Positions 46,958-57,125 of a stretch of 64,000 bases of DNA are shown here, piece by piece. This stretch comes from Cycas panzhihuaensis (lineage: Eukaryota; Cycadophyta), in contig CM041465.1 in the NCBI GenBank assembly GCA_023213395.1, positions 166,167,741 to 166,231,740 on the forward strand, in the 5' to 3' direction. How positions within the stretch are numbered: position 1 is the first letter of the stretch; every line of letters begins with the position of its first letter. The notes beneath the pieces were generated by a model that searched no databases, was not told where the DNA came from, and worked only from the letters and a program-made list of their open reading frames with translations. The translations under genes and the position numbers were made by a program.

Positions 46958-48090
46958 ATGGCAAAAAATCAAACAGAAAAAATTTCGAAGTTGACCAATG
47001 ACTTGTCTAACTTCAAAATAGAGGTCAACGATAGACTCAGTAGCATGCCTACCAAATCTGACCTGGATGACACCAAGAAAGAGATTCTCAGTCTGCTTCA
47101 ACAATGAGTGTCACCTCAACCCCAAAGCATAGGAGCTTCTAACTCAAAGGGCAACCAACCTCCCCCTTCTCCAGGAAGTAATGCATATACAGGAGGTTCC
47201 CTACCAAGACAGCCTTTTTTCCACCATAAGATCAACATTCCTACCTTTAATCCAGACGTGAATAGAGAGTGCACTCGAAGCTAGATTAATAATTTAGAAT
47301 CCTACTTCACTCTCCATCCGATGCCAGAAAAGGACCAACTTTTATATGCTTCCATTCACTTAGATGATTGATCTCACTATTGATTTAACTGGTGGAAGTA
47401 GGAATATCCCTCTCACCAAACTTGGTACCACTTCACTAGTTATTTCTTTAAATAATATGAAGATACACGGAGTCAATCTTTTTTCAAACAATTCACCCAG
47501 CTTAAGCAGACATCAACTATAGAAGCTTACACTGATGAATTTAAAGCTTTATATAACCATGCATCATAAATCCAAAACTTGGACAAATAAACAATGATTG
47601 ATATTTATGTGGCGGGACTCTAAGATCGTATTCGGATGAGATTAAAGACAATGGCAATCTACTCCCTTAAAGAAGCTTTCAAGTGGGCTTATGCAGTAGA
47701 ACTTGAGTTTGCAGCAGACGGACCCTCAACTATTCATTGGGATAACTCTTGGTCCTCACGCACTCGACAGACAAACTTCTAGTGACCTCGACCTCGATTT
47801 GACGATGCCTCTCATCCTCAAGTTAAATTCACATGTACTCGGCCACGACAGGATGATTCTCGACCATCTATTGATCGCTAGAATGATGATACATCTACCA
47901 AAAGATTCCAAATTTCTCAAGCTGAAGCACAATGTCAACTCGAGGCCGGCCTTTGTATGTAGTGCACAAAAAAGTGGACTTTCAGGCATGGATGTTTTTG
48001 CAAAGCGCGATGTATGGTTTTCTTTATTGACCCATCCCTCTCCCCTGATGATCCCTCTGACTCTGACTCTGACTAGGAGGCTGATGATGA
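46958..48090 (+). pseudogene. gag of the chromovirus (decayed)
   Basis: The ATG at 46958 starts MAKNQTEKISKLTNDLSNFK, then a coiled-coil-like stretch ending LLQQ and a TGA. The capsid part shows LESYFTLHPMPEKDQLLYAS (47290), then SQSFFKQFTQLKQTSTIEAY (47465) and DEFKALYNHAS. The zinc knuckle near 47950 reads C-x2-C then KKWTFRHGC, the chromovirus type with K-W. An acidic Asp/Ser run (about 48050) leads to protease. Many stops and frameshifts are present. Confidence 0.8.
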
Positions 48091-48520
48091 AACCCATGAT
48101 GATCCTGCACCAGACCCCCAACCCAAAGTATCTATATCCACTGTCACCACCTCCTCCTACCCTAAACCCCTAAGAGTTAGAGGCATTCTTCGCAAGACTC
48201 TAATATCTATCTTGATCGATGGTGGTGCGTCACTTAACTTCATTGATATTTCGATAGCTAGATAACTTAACCTATATATTGTCCTAAAATTTAGCTTCAC
48301 ATGTTCTTTACCAGGGTACCAAAAACTCCATTATATAGGCGTTATTAAAAACCTCCAAGTCCAAATTAGCTCATACCTTTTGGTGTCAGACTTCTATGCC
48401 TTGTCAATAGGAGGATCTGATGCTATCTTAGGGATTCAATGGTTGCAAACACTAGGGACCTATAGCATGAACAACTCACCTATAAATCCATTCATTGCCT
48501 TCAAAGACCACATGGGGTGA
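48091..48520 (+). pseudogene. Aspartic protease of the chromovirus
   Basis: The frame includes LRVRGILRKTLISILIDGGA then SLNFIDISIAR, in which D-G-G replaces the D-T/S-G triad, as is usual in plant chromoviruses. Downstream are LQVQISSYLLVSDFYALSIG and GSDAILGIQWLQTLGTYSMN, the typical G-x-D-x-I-L-G-x-x-W-L ending, near 48420. It stays mostly in one frame with few stops. Confidence 0.85.
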
Positions 48521-49480
48521 AATCATAAAATTTACGGAATGGAATCCTCCCTAACCAAGTGGTCTCTCTCGGACGTATGAAACGCCATCTTTAATCTCAC
48601 TTAGGGTATATAGTCTACCTCAATAATATTCAAATCAAACCATAAATTCATCCACACATCCAGGATGTCATTACCCAATATGAACAAGTATTCGCCCCTA
48701 TGCCTGCCACTACCCCTCTTGACCATGGTTTCTATCATACAATTCACCTCCAATCTAACCATGACCCCATCATCCTTTGACCTTACCGTAACTCATACTT
48801 CCAAAAGAATCAAATCAAGAAACTCATAAATGAGCTCCTTGACATGGGCATAATCCAACCAAGTAAAAGCCCTTATGCAGCCCCAATTGTCTTAGTTTGG
48901 AAGAAGGATGGCTCCTTTCACCTCTCTATTGATTATAGGGAATTAAATAAGATTACCATTAAAAATAAGTTTCCCACCCATCGCATAAATGACATGCTAG
49001 ACAAAATCCATGGTGCAACCATATTTTCTAAGTTAGACCTCCAATCTGGTTACTACCAAATCCCAGTTACCCCACAAGATTCTCATAAGACAGTATTTCG
49101 CACACATCATGGCCATTTTGAGTTTCGAGCAATGCCCTTTGGCCTTTGCAATGCCCCAGCAACCTTCCAAGCTCTCATGAATAAAATCTTTGGGCCTACC
49201 TTTGAAATTTTTTCATAGTTTTCTTTGATGACATTCTTATTTATAGTGCCTTCCAGGATCTCCATATCCAACACTTAGAAATTGTTCTCTAAATATTGCA
49301 AAACCATCAACTCTATGCAAAACTATCTATGTGTGAGTTTGGACAATCATAACTTAAATATTTAGGTCATATCATATCATCAAAAGGGGTACGCGTAGAC
49401 CCCGATAAAATATCGGTCATCACAACATGGCCAACACCTACCACTCTTACCCAACTACGAGCATTTCTTGGGCTCATAGT
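48521..49480 (+). pseudogene. Reverse transcriptase of the chromovirus
   Basis: An open frame at 48844-49218 reads MGIIQPSKSPYAAPIVLVWK, FHLSIDYRELNKITIKNKFP and FSKLDLQSGYYQIPVTPQDS, then FRAMPFGLCNAPATFQALMN. At 49214 it runs into a TAG and a frameshift inside the catalytic box region, so the F-F-D-D-I motif is read only in another frame (SLMTF, LIYS). The thumb (49350-49480) reads YLGHIISSKGVRVDPDKISV-like sequence. Confidence 0.88.
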
Positions 49481-50095
49481 GTTTTATCGATGCTTTGTGC
49501 ATAATTATGCTACTCTTGCCATCCCATTAACCAACCTCCATCGTAAAGAGGCTTTTCAATGGTCTCTCAAAGCATATGCTATATTTTCCCATCTCAAGGT
49601 CATAATGACCTCCACTCTGGTCCTTATCACTCCTAATTTTAACCAACCCTTCCAACTTGAATGTGATGCTTCAGGGTTTGGTTTAGGTGCAGTCCTAATA
49701 CAAGACTCTCATCCCATTGCATTTGAAAGATGAAAATTAAAAGATCATGAGCTTCATCTCTTTACATATCAGAAAGAGATGAAGGCTATTCTCCACACTA
49801 TTGATAAATGGTGGTAATATCTCTTAGGCTCTAAGTTCACTATTCTCACGGATCATCGTAGCCTCCATAATTTATTGACTCAGCTAGTCTTGTCTGAAGA
49901 ACAAGCTAAGTGGGTCCATCGATTACAAGTCTTTGACTTCTCAATAGTATATAAAAAAGGTAAAGACAATACAATGGAAGATTCCCTTTCATGTCTTCAT
50001 CTTGAAGACAATGTTCCTAACCCAAGCCTTCATGCCATCAGCAACCCCCAACCACTTTGGCTTGATGAACTATGTGTTGAAAATCAAGCCTAACC
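49479..50095 (+). pseudogene. RNase H of the chromovirus
   Basis: The frame 49479-49733 holds AFQWSLKAYAIFSHLKVIMT and QPFQLECDASGFGLGAVLIQ with the first Asp. After a TGA it continues ELHLFTYQKEMKAILHTIDK with the Glu site, FTILTDHRSLHNLLTQLVLS with the next Asp, and WVHRLQVFDFSIVYKKGKDN. The frame 49875-50093 covers the last part. Acidic residues remain, with two stops inside. Confidence 0.88.
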
Positions 50096-51290
50096 AGACT
50101 ATCCTAATTGGAGGAAAAAAGTTCTCACCCATAAAGGTTGGTCAACCTTCAACAATCACCTCCTTTACCATAATTGTATCTTTGTCCATCCCTCCTCCTC
50201 ATTCATCCCTAAAATCCTAACAGAATACCACTCGTCCCCCCTCGGTGGCCACTCTGGCTTCGATAAGACTTATCGATGGATTCACATACATTTCTTTTGG
50301 CCCCACATGAAGACCACTATATTCACCTTCGTATTAGAATGTGACACCTGTCAACGAAATAAAGAAGAGACCAAACCTCTCCCTAGCCTTCTCCAACCAT
50401 TAAATATTTCTCAAGACAAGTGGCAAGATATTGCCATAGACTTCATTACAGGCCTACCTCCATCTGCCATGTTTGAATCCATTTAGGTAATCATTGATCA
50501 ATTAACCAAGTACTCACACTTTCTCCCAGTGCACACCTCATATTCATCCTCCCATCCCACTAACTTATATGTCCAATTCATATTTCGCCTCCATGGCTTC
50601 CCATCATCTATCGTTTATGACCGAGACCCTAAGTTTACTAGCTCCTTTTGGCAAGAACTCTTTAAGGCTATTGGAACCTCATTTAACATGAGCTATGCCT
50701 ACCACCCATAAATAGATAGTCAATCTGAGGTTCTAAACAAAACTTTAGAAACTTATCTACGTTGCTTTGCCTCAGAACACCAATCTAAGTGGACCTCATG
50801 GCTTGCCCTAGCTGAATATTGGTATAACTCCTCCCATCATTCTCCCATTAGTTTGTCCCCCCTTTTTGGCTCTTTATGGCTACCACCCACCTTCCTACCA
50901 TACCCTAGCCACAGACTTTAGAACAGCTTCTATGCAACAAAATCTTCAAGAAATGGATCAAATCTTGCATGCCCTTTGACAAAATTTAGCCACTACCCGA
51001 AATCAAATGAAGCAACTTGCAGACCACCATCGATCTAATCGATCCTTTGATATTGGAGATCTAGTATACCTTCACCTCCAACCTTATAAGTAACAATCAC
51101 TCAAGTCACATCAAGGGCATAAACTAAGCCCCTACTACTATAGCCCTTATAAGATCCTACACAAAATTGGTGAAGTTGCTTATGCCTTTGAACTTCCCCC
51201 AAACACTAATATCCATAATGTCTTCCATGTGTCTTGCCTAAAAAAATACCTTAGAGCTAAAGTTACACCCCACACAACCCTACCCATTCT
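50096..51290 (+). pseudogene. Integrase of the chromovirus
   Basis: The zinc region reads ILTEYHSSPLGGHSGFDKTY (50216) and CDTCQRNKEE (50341). The core shows WQDIAIDFITGLPPS with the first Asp (50424), FRLHGFPSSIVYDRDPKFTS with the second Asp (50600), and YHP-stop-IDSQSEVLNK with the catalytic Glu (50700). The end continues through WLALAEYWYNSSHHSPISLS and then in several frames to about 51290. Stops sit where Gln, Trp and Gln codons are expected. Confidence 0.88.
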
Positions 51291-51460
51291 CTCTGAAGAG
51301 CAAACTCTTATAATTCCTCCTGATAAAATCCTTGCCACTCACTAGTGTTGCCTCTAGAATCATACTATTTTTGAACACTTGGTACAGTGGGTTGGCTGCA
51401 ATGTAGATGAAGCTACTTGGGAGCTGGACGAGTTCATCCAATAACATCCTCATCTCTAAT
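51291..51460 (+). pseudogene. Chromodomain at the end of the chromovirus polyprotein
   Basis: After PPDKILATH the frame reads TIFEHLVQWVGCNVDEATWE then LDEFIQ. This matches the chromodomain pattern of a hydrophobic strand, LVxWxG, and ATWE with aromatic residues. In plant chromoviruses this domain directs insertion by binding chromatin marks (family knowledge). Two stops interrupt it near 51343 and 51355. Confidence 0.8.
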
Positions 51461-51481
51461 GCTGTGGGGACTTAATGTTTC

Positions 51482-51494
51482 AAAGGGAGGGACC
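51482..51494 (+). other. Polypurine tract of the chromovirus
   Basis: AAAGGGAGGGACC directly precedes the TGTAACATAAC start of the 3' LTR. Confidence 0.8.
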
Positions 51495-51833
51495 TGTAAC
51501 ATAACCCTAGCTTTCCTTAGCAAGCGAGAGCCACTAATAAGTAAGGATTAAGGGGTTTAGTAAGTATGTGTATGGACCACTAAGTCATCTAATAAGATGT
51601 AAGGCCATTAGGGCCACCAATAGAATCATTAAGGATGAAGACCCTTACTTGTGTATTTAAAGGGTCAATCACTTGTAATATTATTGAGTATGGTATCTTG
51701 AAAGGAGGAAGTACTTTGGTACTCATTTTGGTGATTTATTTTCTGTGATCTGCTTATGCACTCATGTTATTTGGCTTCATTTTCTACTAATTATCACTCC
51801 TATGAGCCCAGATTTCTAAGAAGGAATGGTCTA
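51495..51833 (+). repeat. 3' LTR of the chromovirus
   Basis: It starts TGTAACATAACC and ends GGTCTA (CA expected). It aligns over its length with 45373-45712. Confidence 0.9.
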
Positions 51834-52295
51834 GTCACCTTGCCTCCTAGCCTCACATATATCCATCGTCGATGTTCATGGTAATCGTATGTGTGCCTGC
51901 TCAGAATGTGACCCTGCATGAGAGGAAGTGTGTGTAGCTCAAGCAATCCTCTGTCACAAACTATATAATAATCAACTCAAAACATCATGATCCATAGATC
52001 CTTATGCATCTGTGTACCTTCATATATATACACATGTACATACACATAAAAGCAAACACAACATCATCCATCATCATGTGTCATCACATACATCAGCATA
52101 TAGAAAATAGGGTTCCAATGGCCCAATCTATATACATGAAATCATCATGTATCATATCATACAAATGGTATCGTACATCATCTGTGGGAAGTTGGAATCC
52201 TTGCAGGGAGGTGTACAATCATGTGATAACATATGGTGACTTCCTTGAGGTCTGATGCTTTCCCATGTCAAATTAAAACTATTGTATCCTACTCT
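51834..52295 (+). other. A3 spacer between integrase and accessory module
   Basis: Noncoding; contains short ATCATC and TATATA runs near 52020-52160. No gene or known repeat. Confidence 0.5.
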
Positions 52296-54226
52296 CTAGT
52301 GCTGCCCTACTACTGGGATATCATCTCCTAGTCTATGTGATCCCTCTCCTAGGGACCACATGCCTCCCAGACTCCTCCTGCATCTCTGGGAACTTCCTGC
52401 CTCGCTCCCCTCGTCTTGAGGCCTCCTCAGGGTCATCGCTACTATGTGAGTATATGTCCTGCTCCTCGATGACCTCGATGCCATCTGAGTCACCAACTCA
52501 TTTTATCATGCCTGGATATGATCCCTCTCGTCCTCCACTCCTCGGAGCTGCTCCTCTACCATTGTTATCCTGATGCGACTCTCTGCATCATGACTTGCTC
52601 CTCCTTGAGCCTCTAGAGCCTGGACCCAGCCTCGTAGAGTATCTCTCTCTACTCTGGTCGCCTCTAGCTCTCCCTGTAGCTGTCCCACTCACACCTCGTG
52701 GTCCTGTGACTCTGCCACCCACACGTCTCTAGCCCTGACTAATGGGATAAATGTTGTTGTATGGTTCCCTACCGCCCATGGGTCCTCTCCTACTTGGATG
52801 GAAGGTTGTCCTTCCATATAGACCCAGGGGAACATCTCCTAGACTACTACCTCAGCCAACCTCTTGATGTCCATCACTCCTGCAAAATCCATCATGTCAC
52901 GTGTCAGTGTATACATCTATATCTATACCAAACGAATCAAATAAAGCATAACAACTACATATTTGGTGATCAAAAGATGACAGGTAAAGATAGTGTCTCA
53001 CCTGTTAGACCTGTCGGCTTCCCGACTAGGACGATCACCTCTTCCTCGGGTCCTCCCCCTGCTATTGGTATCTCCTCCTCCTCCGGTACCACCTCTCTGA
53101 CTGCCTAGCCTGTCGGGGCACCTCCACCCTCCTTTACTAGTGATGCCCATGCCCGGACTCTACCCATTATCCTCAGCTTATGGATGGGTATCTGGGAAGC
53201 CCCACCTCTCCCTGCAGTCCCTGAAGGACCCGCCTTGCCTCCTACAGCTCCTGATGGTCCTACCTCTCCTCTTGCGGTCCCTGATGGACTTGCCTCTCCA
53301 CCCACTACTCTTGATGGGCCAGCCCCATCACCTCCATCATCATCATCTCCCTTGCTAGGGAAACCTCCTACTCCTCCTGCCTCATCATCACTATCCCACC
53401 TCACCCCTCTATATAGATCTGATGTGTAGTCTGCCATGGTGAGGAGGTCTAGTGATGTAGCCTCCACCAAATGCCTAACATGTGCCTAGTCCTTGGTTCC
53501 CCTGAACTGAGTCTACCACCTGTGGACCATGAGAGCCAATGCTGAAATAGCATGCAGTCCTCTTGCTGGTGCCACTGCTCCAAGGTGATAAAGAAACCAA
53601 CACTGCAATAATATGTTGTATGATAATCCTCCTCTCCCTACTACCCTTATGGTGTCTAGTTAGCTGATCAAATTTTCCACTATCAAGGTAGCCCAATCCA
53701 ATCTCTCCCTAGCCTTGCATCTCCTCGCTATGTCCATCCACCTGCCAGGTATGTTCCTATAATTTTATTTCTGGGATATCTAGAACAGAATGCATAATGT
53801 AATCAATTTCCTCACACATGGAATCCTGGATATGTTCATGCTCTGGATCGGTATGCCTCTCCTCTCCTACCGGTCCTGACGTGTGAAATAGGTCACCACC
53901 TCCCTGTGTGTAGTGTCATTACTAGGCAACATGCCTAACGATGATGGTGCTCCTGCCACTGGTACTCCCAGGATCCTCCTAATGTCTCGTAGTATGACTG
54001 TGACATCTCCCACTTAGGGGAGATGGAATACTTGCCTCTGTTGATCCCAATGAGAGACAATGTCCATTAGAAGGCACTAGTTAGATGCGTACTACAGTAT
54101 CTGGATGGCCTTCAATAGGCCACACCTCCCCAACACTCGCATATCTCCATGAGTCATCATCTCAATGAAGCTGAGCATAGCCACCCCTATGTTCTCACGG
54201 TTGTCCACCGCAATAACTGCCTGTAA
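52296..54226 (-). pseudogene. Plant mobile domain protein, antisense accessory gene of copy A3
   Basis: This gene runs opposite to A3. From about 54221 the minus strand reads AVIAVDNRENIGVAML, then WDQQRQVFHLP, GDVTVILRDIRRILGVPVAG, the signature of the plant mobile domain (PF10536). This domain is known from MAIN/MAIL1-type plant proteins and from some Mutator and Ty3/gypsy elements. The next part reads RERLDWATLIVENLI. A low-complexity region follows (53470-53105), acidic then rich in Gly-Pro-Ser-Gly repeats. An intron (53001-52880) has GTGAG and TTTTGCAG ends. The last exon (52688-52506) is a coiled coil, GQLQGELEATRVERDTLRGW. A TTTTACAG at about 54227 may be an upstream acceptor. Several stops are present. 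Copy A4 has the same gene at 59370-61240. Confidence 0.78.
52880..53001 (-). other. Intron in the A3 plant mobile domain gene
   Basis: On the minus strand the segment starts GTGAGACACTATC after AACAG and ends GATTTTGCAG before GAGTGATGG. It is 122 bases, AT-rich, and falls at the same place as the A4 intron (60615 to about 60741). Confidence 0.6.
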
Positions 54227-54960
54227 AACACCCAAGAAACTAGGCAGAATCCACCTAAACTCACTGGCCTACCCTTAGGACTGCCCCTCACTCCTCTCAG
54301 ATTAAGGTCCAACTATCCTTCAGGCCATCATTTATATTTTTTCAGCTAATTTTCCTTTGCACCACACTAAACTCTGCAGTACCGCAAAGTTTAACGTGGG
54401 GCCCACTGAGATTTTGGCTATGTCTCAATGGCCCCACAGCAAAGATCACGGCATCGCGATCTTTGCCATGGTGCTGATGTCACCCCCATAAAATGGGGGG
54501 TTTCCTGCCCAAAAAATAAAAATCTTGTTATCTGGATGGGCCACACTTAGGTCCACTGGGACTAGGGTTGCCTAATGCCTCGGTCCCTCCTCTCACTAGG
54601 TCTAATTCAAACTCCATAAGACCATTATTTTCCAATAAGGGGCCCAAAACTACATCAAAGAAATAATAAAAAACTGCAAAATTTAAACGATGAAATGGGT
54701 TTGGGTACAAGCGATCCACTCACCGAATCTGGCCTCGCTATTGCCATCTCATCTCTCTGATCTCACTGACTATCTTGGCACCCTAATCCAATGGTCGGAT
54801 CTCTCTCTGTGTGCCTCTGAAGTTGGCTGGCACTCTGTTATATAAGGAGAAGGGCTCTGAATTATTCGTGAGCCTATGAAAATGAATTATATTTTCATCA
54901 AGTTTTCCTTATATAGGCGGGGGCCCTGGCGGGCGCCTCTTCCATTTCTCTCGTTGTGAC
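54227..54960. promoter_or_regulatory. Divergent intergenic region of the A3 accessory module
   Basis: This separates the leftward plant mobile domain gene from the rightward RNase H gene. It holds a hairpin (54362-54399) and plus-strand TATA-like strings TTATATAAGG near 54839 and CCTTATATAGG near 54906. The arrangement resembles a bidirectional promoter, but that is inferred. Confidence 0.4.
54362..54399. other. Hairpin with AGTACC loop, intergenic
   Basis: Arms CCACACTAAACTCTGC (54362-54377) and GCAAAGTTTAACGTGG (54384-54399) pair at 13 of 16 positions around AGTACC. All three mismatches are single transitions from full pairing. A near-identical hairpin lies in the 3' LTR at 56951. Confidence 0.6.
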
Positions 54961-55476
54961 AGCCCTTGAGATTAGTTCTCCTCCTTGACCACCTTTGCCT
55001 CTTGTGTTTGTCTCTCATTTCACCCCCGTGGCTATTTTTTTCTCCTGACTCTCTAGGTACATTTATGACACCCCTTCTTTGGCCTTACGAGGCCCCATTT
55101 GCCTTGTTTTGTGTGCCACCTCCATATATGCTTGAGTTTATACTCGTTTGACTCGTTTTGCCATCCCGGATCCATTTTTGCTACCCGTTTGTGCCTCTAG
55201 GGCTTCCAAAGGGAGTGTCTCCTCCATTTGGGACCGCGTTTCACTTCCTTAAGCGACCTTTGGCACCTCCAGAGGGGCCCTTTCACCATTGGTTCTTCCC
55301 CGTCTATTGGATAACCTTCTTCGCCTTCAGGTAGCTTCGCATTTAGTCTTCTTGCCTTTTATAGCCTTTATTGACATCCATTTGGGTCTTTTACAACAGT
55401 TTCCCACTGTTGAGTCCTCTTCACTCATCGGTCCCATCAGCTTTTTCTTTTCTACCGAGACCTTAATTCTTTTATC
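54961..55476 (+). pseudogene. N-terminal extension of accessory RNase H gene, copy A3
   Basis: This segment aligns in reading frame with the A4 stretch 34740-34069. The best match is YSFDSFCHPGSIFATRLCL (about 55130-55190). It is interrupted by stops and has no known domain. I infer it was coding because two decayed copies still align at protein level. Confidence 0.45.
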
Positions 55477-55880
55477 ATGGCATTACTTATTCACATCGTT
55501 GGCGGAAGTCATGGCAACCCTGGTCCTTTCATCACCGTGTGGATTCTCTATGACCCTTCTAAACATGACTTCATACATTCTGGGATCTTCCTTCCTGAGG
55601 CCATCAAGAACAAAGCTGAGTACATAGTTGTTATTGAGGCCTTTACCAATGCACTCTACTTCCACCATGGATCCATCATTCTTTTCTACAACTCTCAAGT
55701 CATAGTGTCCCATCTCACCCAGGTCTACCAAGTGCGGTGCCCATGTTTGAGGTCCCTCACCTTGACTGCCAGGTCCCTGTTGGCTTATTTTTTATTTGTC
55801 GATATCTGACACATCCCTCGGGCTCTCAACGCTGAGGCGGATATCTTAGTTTGCCTCATCCTTGAGTGTCATCTCCCTCT
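55477..55880 (+). pseudogene. Accessory second RNase H of copy A3
   Basis: A stand-alone RNase H-fold domain in sense with A3, 430 bases before its 3' LTR. It reads LIHIVGGSHGNPGPFITVWI, where Val replaces the first catalytic Asp (Asp in A4). The Glu site KAEYIVVIEAFTNALYFHHG follows, then ILFYNSQVIVSHLTQVYQV with Asn at the third acidic position, as in A4. After the stop at 55807 the frame continues HIPRALNAEADILVCLILEC, the C-terminal RNase H segment with its last Asp. An extra RNase H is known in Tat elements next to pol RNase H; here it lies beyond integrase as a separate gene. Two of four acidic residues are lost, so it is not active. Confidence 0.82.
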
Positions 55881-56386
55881 CTTTTCTGACCTACCTTGAG
55901 AGACTTATCTGATCGCCTAGGCTCTGAAGTCTTAGGTCATCTCATACCTTACATTGTGATCCGTTTGCACCTCTGAAAGCCGGCCGCTAATGAGGTTAAA
56001 CTATGGCGACCACCATGTTTGTTCTCTTTACTCTACTCTTAGTGTCGTAGCACATGACTCTCACTATTCTTGATTTGTGTATATGCATAGCTCTTTGCTT
56101 ATGACATCCATCTAATCTTATGCGTGGTTCTCACCACCTTTTTATTCCACTCTTATGGTAGGGGCATCCCCCTCATCTGCTATCATTGCCTATTATCTCT
56201 ACGGCGACACACAGTCAGCCCCTATATTGTCTCGCCCTTGCCTCTACACCCACGTGCTCCACCACGATACTTGTCGTCACCCTTGGATTGCACCATTATT
56301 ATGATTTCTATATATATATATGCTGCTAATATTGTGTTTCTAGCATTAACGTCGTATTATGCCTCCAAGCTACAAGGCTCTATTAC
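55881..56386 (+). other. A3 region between accessory RNase H and 3' LTR
   Basis: It aligns with the A4 stretches 33629-33375 and 25781-25551 (for example TTAAACTATGGCGACCACCA at 55994 against the reverse strand near 33540). No domain is recognised. Confidence 0.55.
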
Positions 56387-56397
56387 CAAGGGGGCAG
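56387..56397 (+). other. Polypurine tract of copy A3
   Basis: AAGGGGGCAG directly precedes the TGCTTCTCGG start of the 3' LTR; the A4 equivalent is AGGGAGGAAG before TGTTTCAC. Confidence 0.65.
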
Positions 56398-56950
56398 TGC
56401 TTCTCGGCTCCCAAGAATGGGTTCTTGGAAAGTTGACTCAGGTAAGTATAGGTATGTTTCTTGCCTTTACCTTTACTACTCTTATATAAAGGTAAACGAA
56501 GCATCATTTCACTTGCATAGCTGACTGACACATTTGAGCGTTTATCTTGCACATGTTGCTTGATCATATTGTTTGTTACTCTTTCAGCCTATGACGATCA
56601 GTGGGACATGCATCCCCATGGCACTTCACAACCCCCCTATGCACCTCCGTGTTATCCTAAGCACTACTCAGCCCATGTGACCCATTCACACCCTCTTTGC
56701 CATATCATAGCCCTTAGTGTCCTGCTAAGTATGATTGGCATATCCCTATTTCTAGTTATCAATTTCTTGGGACCTTTGCCACTCTGGTACCCCGCCTGAT
56801 TTAGGCCATCCTCTTCATATGATTGTCCCTAGCCACCTGGACAAAGGGCTAGCTCCTCCTAGGCCTAGAGTACCCTCCCTTAAGGCTCCCAAATACTTGA
56901 TTCTACCTTATTTTGGTCTCTGTCACTGAACTGTGACAAATGTTGTAGTA

Positions 56951-56988
56951 CCATGGTAAACTTTGTAGTACCACAAAGTTTACCGTGG
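56951..56988. other. Hairpin with AGTACC loop in A3 3' LTR
   Basis: Arms CCATGGTAAACTTTGT (56951-56966) and ACAAAGTTTACCGTGG (56973-56988) pair at 15 of 16 positions around AGTACC. It lies about 130 bases before the TATA-like box, in the presumed U3 part. Confidence 0.7.
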
Positions 56989-57118
56989 GGTGACTATTGC
57001 TCAACATTTTTGAAAATATGCCATGGTAAATTTCACTTTTTTCGCTAAATTGCCACATGGATTTGACACCTCTTAAGCCCTACCTTAACCCTAATCATCT
57101 ATTCAGCCTAGGGTTAGG

Positions 57119-57125
57119 TATAAAT
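57119..57125 (+). promoter_or_regulatory. Candidate TATA box in A3 3' LTR
   Basis: TATAAAT in GGTTAGGTATAAATCCC, at the place matching 36041 in the 5' LTR. Confidence 0.45.

Larger units (their letters stand above)
45373..51833 (+). mobile_element. Chromovirus (chromodomain Ty3/gypsy), inserted in copy A3
   Basis: LTRs of 340 and 339 bases flank primer binding site, gag with a C-x2-C-x3-K-W zinc knuckle, protease, reverse transcriptase, RNase H, integrase and a C-terminal chromodomain. The polypurine tract abuts the 3' LTR. Flanking GCTAC (45368) and GTCAC (51834) may be a diverged 5-base target duplication (two transitions). By hand count the LTRs differ at about one base in ten, mostly transitions. 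Stops in every domain show it is dead. Confidence 0.92.

Noticed and set aside
47756-48121. Minus-strand open frame of 121 codons
   Set aside because: It lies opposite chromovirus gag, including its zinc knuckle and acidic run; no independent support.
52020-52165. ATCATC and TATATA rich stretch, possible microsatellite
   Set aside because: Units are irregular and never exceed a few copies.
53140-53429. Plus-strand Pro-rich open frames
   Set aside because: They are the reverse complement of the Gly-rich repeat of the plant mobile domain gene.
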